Source: Hofstenia miamia (lineage: Eukaryota > Xenacoelomorpha > Acoela). From it: a stretch of 64,000 nt of DNA. Below the pieces are notes generated by a model. That model saw only the letters and a program-made list of their open reading frames with translations. It did no database searches and was not told where the DNA came from. The position numbers and the translations under genes are program-made. Below are positions 10,491-23,375 of this stretch, one piece after another. Every line of letters begins with the position of its first letter. Position 1 is the first letter of the stretch. The DNA is taken from positions 1,771,970 through 1,835,969 of the forward strand of contig SCFE01000035.1 in the NCBI GenBank assembly GCA_004352715.1, written 5' to 3'.

Positions 10491-11996
10491 GCTGAGCGGC
10501 TTTTCCCCTCGCTACCTTTGGGTAGTGCTCACTATTGGTACCAATTTTAATGGTGGAGTGGGTACGGATAGAGAATAAAACTAGGAAAACATTAGCATTA
10601 TGCAAAAAGACAATGTCAAGAAATTAACAATTTCTTATGGGAACCTTAGTAACAAGTTTGTCCTTCAATGATTAAAGAAGCCCTGAAAGATTTTATTATC
10701 GTTATACTGGAGTTATTTTTGTTTCAGACAAATTTTAAAGTGTTTTCGAGATGTAGCAATCATTAGGGCTTAGGTATTTTTTCAATTCACATAGGCTTTC
10801 CTTAATTACAAAAAATGGAATGAAATTTCTACATGTGTATTTATGTTTTCGTTTTACTACATAATGTTACTAATAAATAAATGTTTAATTCCAACAGGCG
10901 CGGCCCTAGAAGATTTTGAATGGGGAAATGGGCTTAAAATTTTAATTTTATATTATAAAACGATTATATATTTACAATTTATTCAAAATATAATCATATT
11001 TGACAGAAATGGCAATGATTTATGAGGTTCACAAACCTTTAAGGTTTATATTTATACACATGAATGCTCGTTTTTAAAGACATTGTTTATTGATGGCAAA
11101 GCATAAAATTCTTCAAAAAATGGTTTCTATAATATGAAAAACACTAAAAAATTATTTTTTATTGAAATAATCACATATTATGCTTAGATAGTTTGCGAAG
11201 GGGACGACCGTACCTCCTGAAACCGTGATTGAGTATAAAATAGGTTACCTAAATATCAATTATTATTTTAGCTTCTACCAAAACGAACAATTCTGTTCGA
11301 TAACCAACGACAAAGACACTGGTTTTGCATAAATTTGTATTTTGTTATTTATTCATTAATTGTTGAAATTGAGTTTACGGGTATTCGGGTGGCCTTCTCG
11401 GATATGGATGCAAATGCACCTCTTACAGGCAGGTGTGGGTATAAAAATACCCTATGGCAAGATACAAAACGTAGCTAAAGTATTTTGTAGCAACACAGAC
11501 AGTGTTGTTTACGGTTCGATTTTCAATTGTTAACGTATTGAATTTGGATCACTTCCTTTACTAGGGAATAATCCTCAGTACTGACTTTTCTTCTGTTAAC
11601 TTGCGCTGGGCTAGGGTTGGACTGAGTCATTGGAAAAGAACGTCTAAAATTGAAAAAATACACATTATTCAACAGTTGTAATGAATGCTATATAATTTCA
11701 TAAACAACGTTTTGTTATTGTATATTAGTATCATATAATCTTGAAAGACTTCATTTAAAATTTTCAATTTCAGTGTGCAGATTATACTAGAAGTGTCTAA
11801 TATACCTAACATTGTCCTAGCAAGTCGCAAAATCGTGAAAATTTCCTAACAAGTGTCATAGAAATGTGCCGAATTGGAATTGAGTGGGTTGAGCTGGATT
11901 CAGACCTAAATTTTCTCATTAAAGTTATTAAGGGCTAAGATGCAAAGAAATTTCTAAAAGTAAGGAAGCGTTTCCTATTGAACCTAGGAACAATTA
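10491..11996. repeat. second occurrence of the 8984-10489 segment
   Basis: Offset 1,507 from the first occurrence, preceded by a single N at 10490. At least one substitution (GATGACCAACG versus GATAACCAACG), consistent with allelic copies. Sequence continues without a joint into unique DNA at 11997. Confidence 0.9.
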
Positions 11997-12329
11997 GCAG
12001 GGCAACAGCCTGTGTTCTACACTTTCTTCACTGACTGAACCATGGAACACATAAGTGCATTAATAATAGCTGCATAGGTGCAGAGAAAATAATTTACTGT
12101 TAGTAATTTATAACACAGATTTTAATTAGGCTGCTTCCCTTTTCTTGAACTGAAATTAGAAAAATATGATACTGAAGAGTAAATATACAAAATAGTAAAT
12201 TTATCTATTTTGTCTAGCCTGTCAAAAAGCACAGCCTATTCAGTTCCGTCAATAATGTTTTCTCATTCAATAGCTGTAAATCTTCAAAATAATAAGTTAA
12301 CTACTTTACATGTAGGAATATATATGCAA
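11997..12329. other. unique AT-rich sequence between repeat copies
   Basis: Nothing recognised; ends at a single N at 12330. Confidence 0.5.
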
Positions 12330-12330
12330 N

Positions 12331-13146
12331 TTTATGAGGTTCACAAACCTTTAAGGTTTATATTTATACACATGAATGCTCGTTTTTAAAGACATTGTTT
12401 ATTGATGGCAAAGCATAAAATTCTTCAAAAAATGGTTTCTATAATATGAAAAACACTAAAAAATTATTTTTTATTGAAATAATCACATATTATGCTTAGA
12501 TAGTTTGCGAAGGGGACGACCGTACCTCCTGAAACCGTGATTGAGTATAAAATAGGTTACCTAAATATCAATTATTATTTTAGCTTCTACCAAAACGAAC
12601 AATTCTGTTCGATGACCAACGACAAAGACACTGGTTTTGCATAAATTTGTATTTTGTTATTTATTCATTAATTGTTGAAATTGAGTTTACGGGTATTCGG
12701 GTGGCCTTCTCGGATATGGATGCAAATGCACCTCTTACAGGCAGGTGTGGGTATAAAAATACCCTATGGCAAGATACAAAACGTAGCTAAAGTATTTTGT
12801 AGCAACACAGACAGTGTTGTTTACGGTTCGATTTTCAATTGTTAACGTATTGAATTTGGATCACTTCCTTTACTAGGGAATAATCCTCAGTACTGACTTT
12901 TCTTCTGTTAACTTGCGCTGGGCTAGGGTTGGACTGAGTCATTGGAAAAGAACGTCTAAAATTGAAAAAATACACATTATTCAACAGTTGTAATGAATGC
13001 TATATAATTTCATAAACAACGTTTTGTTATTGTATATTAGTATCATATAATCTTGAAAGACTTCATTTAAAATTTTCAATTTCAGTGTGCAGATTATACT
13101 AGAAGTGTCTAATATACCTAACATTGTCCTAGCAAGTCGCAAAATC
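12331..13146. repeat. third, partial occurrence of the 8984-10489 segment
   Basis: Matches 9512-10327 at constant offset 2,819 and is bounded by single Ns at 12330 and 13147. Confidence 0.9.
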
Positions 13147-13147
13147 N

Positions 13148-13653
13148 TGGGTAAGTGAGACTATGGTTGCTATCTTAAATTATTTTGACAAAAATGTTAT
13201 TATATTATTATGTAGCTTTGAGTGTATATATATATGAAAAGTGATGTCAGTAAGTAGATAGCAGTGCACAATTTCTGAAATGAATTTTGTCAAAAATACC
13301 AAATGAGATATTTATGTAGATTCTACAAACTGGCTGTTTTTACTGAAAAATCCACTTAAGGTTGTGTTCCTGCAGCTCATATTTTATTACTTTGCAAATG
13401 CTACTATTGCTTTGCTTTCATTGCTACATTTGTTGGCACAGCAATCGTTATAAAACAATTAACAAGCTAGTGTATGTTCACAATTACTGCAAATAAAATT
13501 GATTTCTTCGAAATGGAATTAATCACATCATGCTAACTAATGATAATAAGTTATATGTTCACAACCATTGCCAATAAAATCCAACTAACATTAGTGAATA
13601 GGTGACACATTCTGATAGCAAGAACAAATCATTTTAAAGATAGCTTACTTTTC

Positions 13654-13655
<2 letters not shown>
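13148..13655. other. AT-rich sequence, nothing recognised
   Basis: Unique AT-rich DNA before the (AT)n tract; no exon or element recognised. Confidence 0.5.

Positions 13656-13695
<40 letters not shown>
13656..13695. repeat. (AT)n microsatellite
   Basis: Uninterrupted AT dinucleotides, about 19 units. Confidence 0.95.
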
Positions 13696-13697
<2 letters not shown>

Positions 13698-13873
13698 GCC
13701 AGGGTGATGCGGACTTTGAATTCGATTCGCTTCGAATGTTGAAAACTAAGCTTGCCTTAAACATGTATTTCTTATTTGCTCTTATAAACATGAAACTATG
13801 AAAATTTTAGCGTTTAGTAATTGTCAGATCGTATTTCCTCCAAAATAATGCGTGTTGTAAAGTACTGCTTACA

Positions 13874-15065
13874 CAGATATGGAAGTTTTACCCTCAATCG
13901 GTGACCATGACAGGTCCGGTTCCGGTTACCTTTTGACCGGTTACCAGTGTTGACTGGTCCGGTAGCCGAATTACCCTAATGTGGGTACCGGCTTTTACCG
14001 ATTCTCAAATCATATTGTACTGGTTATGATCGCTTTACCTGGTTTCACCGAATTTATAGGTTAAATGCACTTTTTGACTGGTTGTGACCGGCATTGGTTG
14101 CAGTCCGTTTTTTGCATTACATAATGCATTTGTACAGCTGAAAGAACGTGTAATAAACGCACACGTGTTTAAGTTATCCGATTAACCCAAAATATCTCAT
14201 TATTCGTTTAGAGACAGAAAAGAGACAGAAACCAAAAAAATCGAGACACCTCACTCAATGCTTTTAATTTTGCAAGTATTAAAAACGCGTTTTGTTTGAA
14301 TATTGGTAATATTATGTAAATAATTATTCCACTGTGATTATTTCCAATCATTGATGGTAATAATTTTGAATTTAAATTTTAAGCCTAACTAATAAGCAGA
14401 GCTTAACGCCGTGGTGATCCGGCTATCAAAATAAGGCTGCCAATGTAAAAATTCCGCCCCCTTAGTTAATTAAACGTGAAGTTTCTCTCAAGATATAATC
14501 TAACAATGAATTGAGATCTCATAGGTTTGTGCTTTTAAAGGCAATGGGCATTTTTACTAACAATTTCCATAAGTTCTAAATCATTACTATATTACGATTC
14601 ATTTGCAATATAGCATAGCGGTAAAAGTTAAATGGAGAGTTATAATTCAAAATGGTTTTATTGTTTAGATACTTAGATCTTAGAGCTCTTATTTACAGAA
14701 TTTATACCAGTCACTCGACATTCAATGTTTAATAACACTATTACATTATGTACTTGAATTGATTAAAAAAAGACAACTTATTGACCCAAGTTAATAAATT
14801 GCATATGTGATCTACTAACTTTTTCGCAGAAGGGTACAGTGAACATAAGTGAACTTTTTGTAAGTTGCAGTGTCTTTACAATCATAATTATGGTGATTGT
14901 TACGTGCTTTCGCAACTTGAGATTTGAGAAAATTCCAAACTAAATTCGCGGACCGGTATGACCAGATCAGAGACACAAGTGACAAATTTTGAGCGGTGAA
15001 GTGAAATAATGGGTGACCAGATCCGGTCCGGTCCGATGGTCAATACCGACTGACTTCCATCTCTA
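13874..15065. mobile_element. non-autonomous hAT-like element, 1,192 bp, 8-bp TSD
   Basis: The element is flanked on both sides by TGCTTACA (13866-13873 and 15066-15073), a perfect 8-bp target duplication. The left end reads CAGATATGGAAGT and the right end, reverse-complemented, TAGAGATGGAAGT. Both are followed within 40 bases by GACC/CCGG-rich subterminal arms (left TCGGTGACCATGACAGG, right ATTGACCATCGGACCGG). An 8-bp duplication with near-CAG ends is typical of the hAT superfamily. No transposase frame is visible, so it depended on an autonomous partner. Its right half recurs at 15406-16270 after a single N. Confidence 0.8.
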
Positions 15066-15405
15066 TGCTTACATTTTTCAAAATATGTTTAGCTTTAAAA
15101 GAAAAAGAAGGCCTTTATGTTAAATCTTTTCTGAACGGTAAATACTTCGTTCAATATTAACATTATAAAACTTACTTATATTTGAAATCAAATTTTGATA
15201 AGCATTTTTGCAAAAAATATAGAAACTTAATAATTTAATTAAAGACTTCTATTTAGACGCCCTTGGATTAATAGTTGATTTTCACAGTTTTGACTTAAAA
15301 ACGAAGTTTTGAGATTACACAATATTTTAGACTTTTTTGGCTTTACAACCATGCTAACTATCCTCAAAATTAACATTTTCATATCTAATAAAATCTTGCA
15401 AATAN

Positions 15406-16270
15406 GGCAATGGGCATTTTTACTAACAATTTCCATAAGTTCTAAATCATTACTATATTACGATTCATTTGCAATATAGCATAGCGGTAAAAGTTAAATG
15501 GAGAGTTATAATTCAAAATGGTTTTATTGTTTAGATACTTAGATCTTAGAGCTCTTATTTACAGAATTTATACCAGTCACTCGACATTCAATGTTTAATA
15601 ACACTATTACATTATGTACTTGAATTGATTAAAAAAAGACAACTTATTGACCCAAGTTAATAAATTGCATATGTGATCTACTAACTTTTTCGCAGAAGGG
15701 TACAGTGAACATAAGTGAACTTTTTGTAAGTTGCAGTGTCTTTACAATCATAATTATGGTGATTGTTACGTGCTTTCGCAACTTGAGATTTGAGAAAATT
15801 CCAAACTAAATTCGCGGACCGGTATGACCAGATCAGAGACACAAGTGACAAATTTTGAGCGGTGAAGTGAAATAATGGGTGACCAGATCCGGTCCGGTCC
15901 GATGGTCAATACCGACTGACTTCCATCTCTATGCTTACATTTTTCAAAATATGTTTAGCTTTAAAAGACAAAGAAGGCCTTTATGTTAAATCTTTTCTGA
16001 ACGGTAAATACTTCGTTCAATATTAACATTATAAAACTTACTTATATTTGAAATCAAATTTTGATAAGCATTTTTGCAAAAAATATAGAAACTTAATAAT
16101 TTAATTAAAGACTTCTATTTAGACGCCCTTGGATTAATAGTTGATTTTCACAGTTTTGACTTAAAAACGAAGTTTTGAGATTACACAATATTTTAGACTT
16201 TTTTGGCTTTACAACCATGCTAACTATCCTCAAAATTAACATTTTCATATCTAATAAAATCTTGCAAATA
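15406..16270. repeat. repeat of 14540-15404 after a single-N joint
   Basis: 865 bp identical to 14540-15404 apart from at least one base (GAAAAAGAAGG versus GACAAAGAAGG), including the right end of the hAT-like element and its TGCTTACA flank. The single N at 15405 marks a scaffold joint. Confidence 0.9.
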
Positions 16271-16559
16271 TGTTTTGACCGAAAAAAAATCATTTTGACT
16301 TTAATCAGTTTTGCGCGCCCCAGTTAACGTCTTAAAAACGTATAAATATATACATATTTTTCTTCTTTAGCTGTTATTGAATAATAATTAAATTTGGATT
16401 AATTTTGAATACAAATTCAATGTGTAACGTGTTCATTACAAAATCAACCAAAATTCAACTTTGCTGCAACCAAAAATGTTTATTGGGTTTGTTCATGATT
16501 GTTTGACTCATTTTCTTCTAAAACGTTAATATGTGTTACTAGCATCATTATTTTTAAAG

Positions 16560-16731
16560 TCGAGAGTAGGCAAATCATAATCGATCCAATTTGGCCGATT
16601 TAGGTTCGATTATTAACATACGAATCGATTTCGATTCGATTAGTGAATGCATCGCTCAGCCTTAATATATATAATAGCATTTGTGATTAGTGAATGCATC
16701 GCTCAGCCTTAATATATATAATAGCATTTGT
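16560..16731. repeat. 47-bp tandem duplication at the end of a CGATTCGATT-rich repeat
   Basis: GATTAGTGAATGCATCGCTC begins at 16638 and again at 16685, followed each time by the same AGCCTTAATATATATAATAG segment: a perfect 47-bp tandem duplication. The preceding 80 bases carry AATCGATTTCGATTCG-like motifs that resemble the arms of a small transposon; its ends were not defined. Confidence 0.75.
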
Positions 16732-17700
16732 ATGTGAGAAGATTTCTTCATTAATACGCTATTGCTGAAAACAACCATGCAAATATAGGTTATTGAACTC
16801 TTGCACTTAGACTATTTCCGCAATGAATCATGCGAGTCTTTGAATAAAAGCAAAAATAGAGCTAAAATTGCTTCAATTCAATTTCAAAAATATTTTGTAC
16901 TCGTACATGGGGCGTACGCAGGATTTTCTCACGGCGTGACATCATCATCATTACCCAATGCGGGGCAAAGCCCCCCGAAAATTTTTGAAAATATTGTCAA
17001 AATAGACCCTATTTTTTATTGCAAGAGTTGGCAAAGATTACTTTTCTATTACTGAAAAATATTTACAGGTTTCGTTTATTTTACAGTAACAAATATCAAT
17101 AACTTTTCTGGTAATTTGGACAACTTAGTGCTGAACACCTTACAATTACACTTTATAACACTTATTAATTTGCACAACTTCATAGTAAGAGTATGAAGCT
17201 AATAATCATATATAGAATATTCACCAACATCAATAAATTTTTGTATAGGTATTGTTTCAAACTGGGACATAAACTTATAATCGAAATTAATATCGCAATA
17301 TTTCAAAATAAATTTTTTAAAACGCATGAAAAATTTTAAAATTTAAGACATAGGCCTACACGAGAATTTTCTGGCTACAGTATTAGATTGAGCTACACAT
17401 ACAGGCCAAAATTTAAGCAGTTTAATAGATTGAAGTAATTATTCTTTCATGCAATGTCAATGCATATTTTGAAAATATTTACGTAATCGACAACTGTAAG
17501 CTCAGCTATCATAATTTTGGAATTATATGTCTTAATAAAGCAACGAAAATCTGATTATCTGGTAGGCGACATCTATCGAGATTTTGCGTAATTAGCGCAA
17601 ATATATGGATTTTAAGTTATTCCTTAATAACTAGCAATCCCAATTGAGTTGTGCAAATTATATAGAACTGTGTCTGGTACCATTTAAATTTTTTACTTTT
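16732..17700. other. AT-rich sequence with a small GC-rich repeat-like patch
   Basis: At 16905-16990 a patch reads GGGGCGTACGCAGGATTTT and GGGGCAAAGCCCCCC, typical of transposon termini in animals, but no paired end or target duplication was found. The 84-codon plus-strand frame crossing it is not convincing as a gene. Confidence 0.4.
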
Positions 17701-17712
17701 ATTCGCGAACTG

Positions 17713-17829
17713 CTACTCAACAAACTCTGACTTTGCGCACGGCCCTCTTGAACGTTTTTCTCCAGAAAGCAAAATATTTGAGGGTAGTCTTTGGTTTCCT
17801 TTGGCATCAGACGACTCATTATTTGAACA
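17713..17829 (-). CDS. candidate terminal exon of an unidentified minus-strand gene
   Basis: Local G+C is well above the surroundings. On the minus strand an acceptor-like ATGCTTAG is followed by 38 codons (CSNNESSDAKGNQRL..., ending CAKSEFVE) and TAG, then AATAAA within about 15 bases. The composition is hydrophilic and protein-like. The plus strand of the same bases also has splice-like borders (CTCCAG before 17769, GTAAGA after 17837) and the readable frame GPLERFSPESKIFEGSLWF, so the strand is not certain. No family is recognised and no companion exon was located. Confidence 0.28.
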   Translation of the reverse strand, partial: CSNNESSDAKGNQRLPSNILLSGEKRSRGPCAKSEFVE

Positions 17830-17839
17830 CTAAGCATGG

Positions 17840-19350
17840 TAAGAATTTGAATGTTTTTACTAAAATCGGATTTCTAATTGAAAGAAACTTTATTATTTTT
17901 ATAAACTTCAATCACAGGAATATTTCTTTGCCCAAAACTTTATCATTATATGAGTGTGCACAAACCTATAGATGTGTCTATTTCAGTGGTTTTCAGAGCT
18001 TCTGAACAGGCTTTGGTAAATTTGTTCAAAAATGTAGACAACGAGGTTTGTTACTTTAAGCTAATGCCTGTGGAAATCGCTTTAATATCTAGAGAAGACT
18101 GCTAGTTATGCATATTTAGGAAACCACTGAAATAATAATAAAAATCTTAATCACAACAATAAATTTTAATATTCAAGGTATTAACTTTTTAGTGTTTGAA
18201 AATTGTGCAACCATGCAAGGAATACAAATAAAAATTTTAATGATGCCAGCCACACTAACGCGCTAATGCAAAAGTTAGCTATGTGGGAATAATAAATATA
18301 TACAAATGAGTAAAAATACATGTAGAAATAAATTACTTACCATTAAGTAGTAAAAATATAAGTTGTTTATTTAGACTATGGAATAGAAGTGCACGGTGGT
18401 AATAAACAAATCTATTTGTTTAAGTGTGCAGAGGTGTTTATAATCGTTAGCTTCATGCTCATATTGGAAAATGATAAATGTGAACTTCTATGAAAATGCA
18501 TCCAATTCATACACACAATAATTTAATTATGTAGGTAAATAGAAACGTATCTGTTGACTAAATATACATATGAATTACAGATGGGTAAATGATGAAATAT
18601 GATTTGATTAAAACATATTATAGTGTAAACTTTCTTAGATTTATACAATTGTGATATTAGTAGCGTGCGAACATCGTGTAAGTAACAACGTTTTTAATCA
18701 AAGTATTAATAGTGACATATAAATATTAATTAGCATTGGGTAGGCCTATCGGTAAACTTTCCATTCCACATTATGTGTATCATAATTTAAAAAAATTATA
18801 AACATCCTTATAAATAACATATTAAAAATAAAAACATGCAATAAGCGCAAATTGTGCCCAAAAATTCATTGAATACGCTTAAAATAATTTAATAGCCGCT
18901 TAACTTAATAATTTCATTTTCCGAACCATATACAATACTATCCACAAAAATTTGCATGAAAACTCCCCGACGACAAATTCCAAACATAACCCCAAAATTA
19001 CACTTGTTTCTTAATGCGTGGGGGTGTTTTAAGCAATGCCAAATATTTTGTCATTATTATATCGCACATGTAATTATAATTAGTTCTCATGGTGTAATGT
19101 CGTTGGTACCATGTATAATATTATAAAGTTTGTACAAATTTGGTGTTGAGTTTATTTCCATTGCTCATTTTAAGCTATTTTTTTCAAAAATTTACCATAG
19201 GGATGAATAAAGGTATCTACTAGCCTATATTTTTGACGTCGGATGATCTATTCATAACCATAAAATTAATTTTCTGATCCATATCCAGTGGATATATACG
19301 GATCAGAATGATTCTAGATTTATATTCACGGCTATCCTGACGTAATCCTC
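17840..19350. other. AT-rich sequence, nothing recognised
   Basis: No exon, element end or RNA gene recognised. Confidence 0.5.
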
Positions 19351-19352
19351 GG

Positions 19353-19403
19353 AATATATATATATATATATATANTATATATATGTATATATATTTATAT
19401 ACA

Positions 19404-19440
<37 letters not shown>
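19353..19440. repeat. imperfect (AT)n tract with one N
   Basis: AT and TATG/TATAC dinucleotide-type repeats with a single N at 19375. Confidence 0.95.
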
Positions 19441-21097
19441 GGAATTTATATGATTAGTGCCCAATGTTTGTTCGTTCTCAATTACGTCTGTACAAATGTA
19501 AAATAATTAGTCAAGTACGTATAAATTTGACGTACTTCCTTTTTCTAACAAAATGCATATGCAGTGCATAAAACAAAAGAACAATATGTTATTTGTAGGA
19601 ATTGAAAAATTAATCACTACAGAACTATCTGTTTGAATCTCGAATTGGTTTTGAAATTTATTGAGATATTCAAAAGAGTTACCTTGAAAATTCGAGCTGC
19701 TTCTTGGATGAGTAAAATTACAAAATGAATTTATGCTAATAGAATGGAACTATGTACGTTAATAATTTCGATATGTGTATCATTTTTAGTAATCTGTTAA
19801 ACACAATTGGTATGATGGACAATTTTTATATATTGTTGCAACCAGAAGCTAAGAAGCTAGGCAAAGTTTTGAAATACTTAAATGCAGATTTATATGAAAA
19901 TTTCTTAATTATTTTTTGTAAGCTCATTTACATTTGATAAGGAAAAAATATCTCACGAAATATTGAGCAGATGATTTGGCTAATATGAAAATTTGTAAGT
20001 CTGAGTTCTCGTTTGTGCATTTTCTATTTTACTATTTAAACTATGTAAACCATCAAAAATTTTGATTCTGTAAATTGAGAATATATTTTACGTTCTCTTG
20101 ATGTTATCGTGGAGATGGAGATTTTCAAGCAACTTTTTTAATAAAACATACTTGATTTTAAATTAAAATATACACTGAGAAAATTAACTTGCAAAAGACA
20201 TGCAATGTGATACGTTTTCTATGGAATAACCATCCAAAAATCATATCAATCTTCCAAGTCTTTGTAATAAATGTATTTTTTTGCAAGTCATCCTTACTTA
20301 AAGATATGAGATTACCAATTACAAAAGTTTGCATCTTAAAATTTACATCAATTTAGAATTTATATTGTTGCTGAAAGGTATATTGTATTGTGTAATGAGG
20401 GATACTGTTCAATGACTAATCCATTTGGAATGTGCTAACATATTAATAGCATTTAAATGATGCAATGCATAATATTTACTTGTCAAACTATATGAAAAAT
20501 GTAGTGCAATGCTATTTTCACACTCTCAATTTTAAATCAAAGTTTTCCAAATGGTTCAATTCATTCATGGAAAATTTTGAATTAGTGACTTATAACGCTT
20601 CAACCAAAAATATTAATTTAGCATCTCTTCATAGTTGAGCTGCAATTTGAGATATTATTGCAAGGAATCAAATGTTTTAAATTTGAAATCTAGATTGGTT
20701 AGCAAATTCAATGAAGATCCAACTACCTCTTGATGTTGTATGGTATCTCTAGTAGCAAAATTATTAAATGGATTGCTTTAGCGATTCTCGTGTTACGGAG
20801 CTTTCCCGCATTTATTTTGTTCTGAACATAGATTAAATATTACACATCATATGTGATTTTGTTATTCAATTTATGTTGAAATTTTCAATATACTTCCTTG
20901 TCGTTATTAATGAATTTGATTCTTTACGTTTAATGGGCAAACTTCGATTTGCACCTCAAATATTTCCTCTGTCACATCAATTAAATGTTGATGAGGACAT
21001 ATTGTTGTTTCTACTTTTTACAGTTTGTTAATGTTGCCAAAAAGTGTTATTCACATACGATAAACAATACTTCAGTTTTTTAGTGTGACATAGACCT
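19441..21097. other. AT-rich sequence; weak coding-like patch near 19.85 kb
   Basis: A plus-strand frame at 19840-19900 reads QPEAKKLGKVLKYLNADLYE, which is more protein-like than its surroundings, with CCAG just before it. Nothing else supports a gene. Confidence 0.3.
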
Positions 21098-21105
21098 AAT
21101 GTAGG

Positions 21106-21887
21106 CAGGCTTGTTCAAAAGATAATCTGACAAAAGATTATCTTCGATAAGATTATCTCAATAACCTATTTTTGAGTAGTTATACCGTACAATAACCTAT
21201 CTTATACAGCAGATTATCGAATCGACTCAATAACGTTTTAGTATAATGTTTGGGTATAGCTGACAAATTTCCTGAGATAAGAGTTTTTTCGAATTTTTTA
21301 AAACACAATTCACGAATTTTAATTTAGAAGTTTGCAAGAAACGAATTTTTTTAAAATATAAAAATGATGTTGCATGTATACATAAATAGTTAATTAAAAC
21401 CATCACTGTGAAATGTTCCAACTTGGTATTGTTTCTGACACATTGTGAACACATGTGTGAATTCGTACTCTCTAGATTAGAATCTGTATGTATTTGAATC
21501 TAATCATAAATTAAGAACCATTTCGTGTTTTTTATGAAGTCATCTACCTATTTGTTTGGCCATCAAAATAACGGCATTTTCAAAATAACATTTGATACTA
21601 CGAAACATAAAATGAATAATTTTTAAAATTGTCCCAAAATATACCTGCAAAAGATTTCCATTGTCATGCGAAAGATTTATTGTACTTGTACTAAATCTGC
21701 AAAATTACTATTTTGTGAGAGATATGTAAATTACAATAATATACAACTACAGCTACATGTATATACTTTTGATGAAGATAATCTAGATATCTAGATAACC
21801 TATCTTGAACAAAATCATTATCTAAATAATCTATTTTTAGCTTTTTTGAACAAGATATTATCGACGATAAAATATTGAACAAGCCTG
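21106..21887. mobile_element. non-autonomous hAT-like element, 782 bp, 8-bp TSD
   Basis: Perfect 13-bp terminal inverted repeats CAGGCTTGTTCAA lie at both ends, and a perfect 8-bp target duplication AATGTAGG flanks them (21098-21105 and 21888-21895). Subterminal arms are rich in AGATAATC/GATTATCT motifs on both sides (for example near 21120-21160 and 21775-21870), giving strong self-complementarity. No transposase is visible. The 8-bp duplication and the CAG...CTG ends place it with hAT elements; the ends resemble the CAGACTTGTCAACGAG family at 27285 and 49186. Confidence 0.85.
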
Positions 21888-21895
21888 AATGTAGG

Positions 21896-22590
21896 GATAC
21901 TCTAGTTTCTTGGTATTTAATATTTGAAAAACTTCCCTAAAAATTTGGATTTATCCGAGCAATGATTAGAGATTTCTTATTTATATCACCAACATGATTC
22001 AGATGAGATATCTGTATTTTCTAACTTATTAATGCCTAAAAAGTCAGCAGGCATAGATATTCTACGTACTATTGGATTGGCAAATATGAGTTCTACAATT
22101 TTAAATACAAAACAAGAATTCATAACTTTATTAATAAAGCTAGTCAATGATGTATCATGGATTAATCAATATACCCGTGGTTGACATAACTGATGTCTTA
22201 TTGTTGAACATCATTTATAATGTGCTTTCCTCGAAATGCTGCATAGGAAGTGTAGGATGAATAATTACCCCCGCCTTCAACAAACAATAATGGTAAATTT
22301 GCATGACCAATAAAATTGTTTGCTTTGCTAAAATACCTTAAGAAAACAGTGTAAACCAGAAACGATCCTCTAACTTCTCTAACTGTTGTTTCAATCTTAA
22401 CTCTAACACTCTACCACACAAATCTCAAGTGGCCGTATGATTCCATACTATTAGATATTCATATGATTGGTAATATTACAATATTGCCTTGAACAGCTAG
22501 CTAACACAAAATATTACATCTTCAAAAATGGGGATTTTATGTGATGCTGGTATATTTTGAAGAAGTTCTTCAATTGAATTACACTAATCT
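21896..22590. other. AT-rich sequence, nothing recognised
   Basis: No exon or element recognised. An ATG-to-donor stretch just beyond it (22597-22649, ending before GTAAGT) could be a small first exon but has no other support. Confidence 0.4.
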
Positions 22591-23375
22591 TCACTGATGT
22601 TCCGTGAAAAAGGCTGCAAAAACAAATTTAAATTTCTTGGACAACGTAGGTAAGTAACAATCGAAAGCGATACAACTACAATATCCACCATTCATTCTGA
22701 TCACCTGGAGAGCTTTCCAGATTGGATACATATACATTTCATTAGTGAGGTGTAATCTTATTTGCTGAAAAGGGTGAATTTGCTCACGAATCTTCTGAAA
22801 TTAAAAAACTCTAATCAATGTCTGTGGTTCCTAGTCAAGTTCAAAAAACATATGAGACATATGTTCAACTGAAAAGTATTTGATCGATGTATTTCTCACT
22901 TTATTTCATTGTGAGGAGCTATTTTCTAGGGTCAAGCCATTCTCACAATTAGCATTACATTCATCCAAGTGGCAGTAACATCGTTGAATGGCCTAAAGGA
23001 TTTTCCAAATGTTGGGCAAGTTTTGCAATAAAGCAGAAAACCTGCCGACTGAAAGGCTTGTGAATGGCTCTATTAAAATTGTTTTGAAAAATGAGGTTGA
23101 AAAGTTCGGAGCATCCGCTAGCCAACGATGTCCCCTGTGTTAAAGGAAGTGATAATGCGACACCCCAGTAGATCACTCCGAAGTATTGAATACATCTTTG
23201 TAGAAACACGACTAAAATTTATTCTTAGCACTAAATGTTGAATCGATAATTGTCGGACGAAGACCAGCGGATACATTGATGTAGAGATGAGTGCTAGTAA
23301 ACAAATTTATTTGCATACTTACAAATTAGTGTAAATCGGTAGCATTGATTTTCAATTGAAAGCATGCGCGCACTG

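Noticed and set aside
13704-16665. A larger element from CAGGGTGATGCGG to GCATCGCTCAGCC enclosing the 13874-15065 element
   Set aside because: The ends only loosely resemble each other, the right end lacks CTG, and no target duplication was found.
22597-22649. Small first exon beginning MFREKGCKNKFKFLGQR before GTAAGT
   Set aside because: Only an ATG and a donor support it; no upstream promoter, downstream exon or family.
22961-23209. 82-residue minus-strand frame as the catalytic part of the Tc1 transposase
   Set aside because: No DDE motif can be aligned; only its position next to the HTH fragment suggested it.
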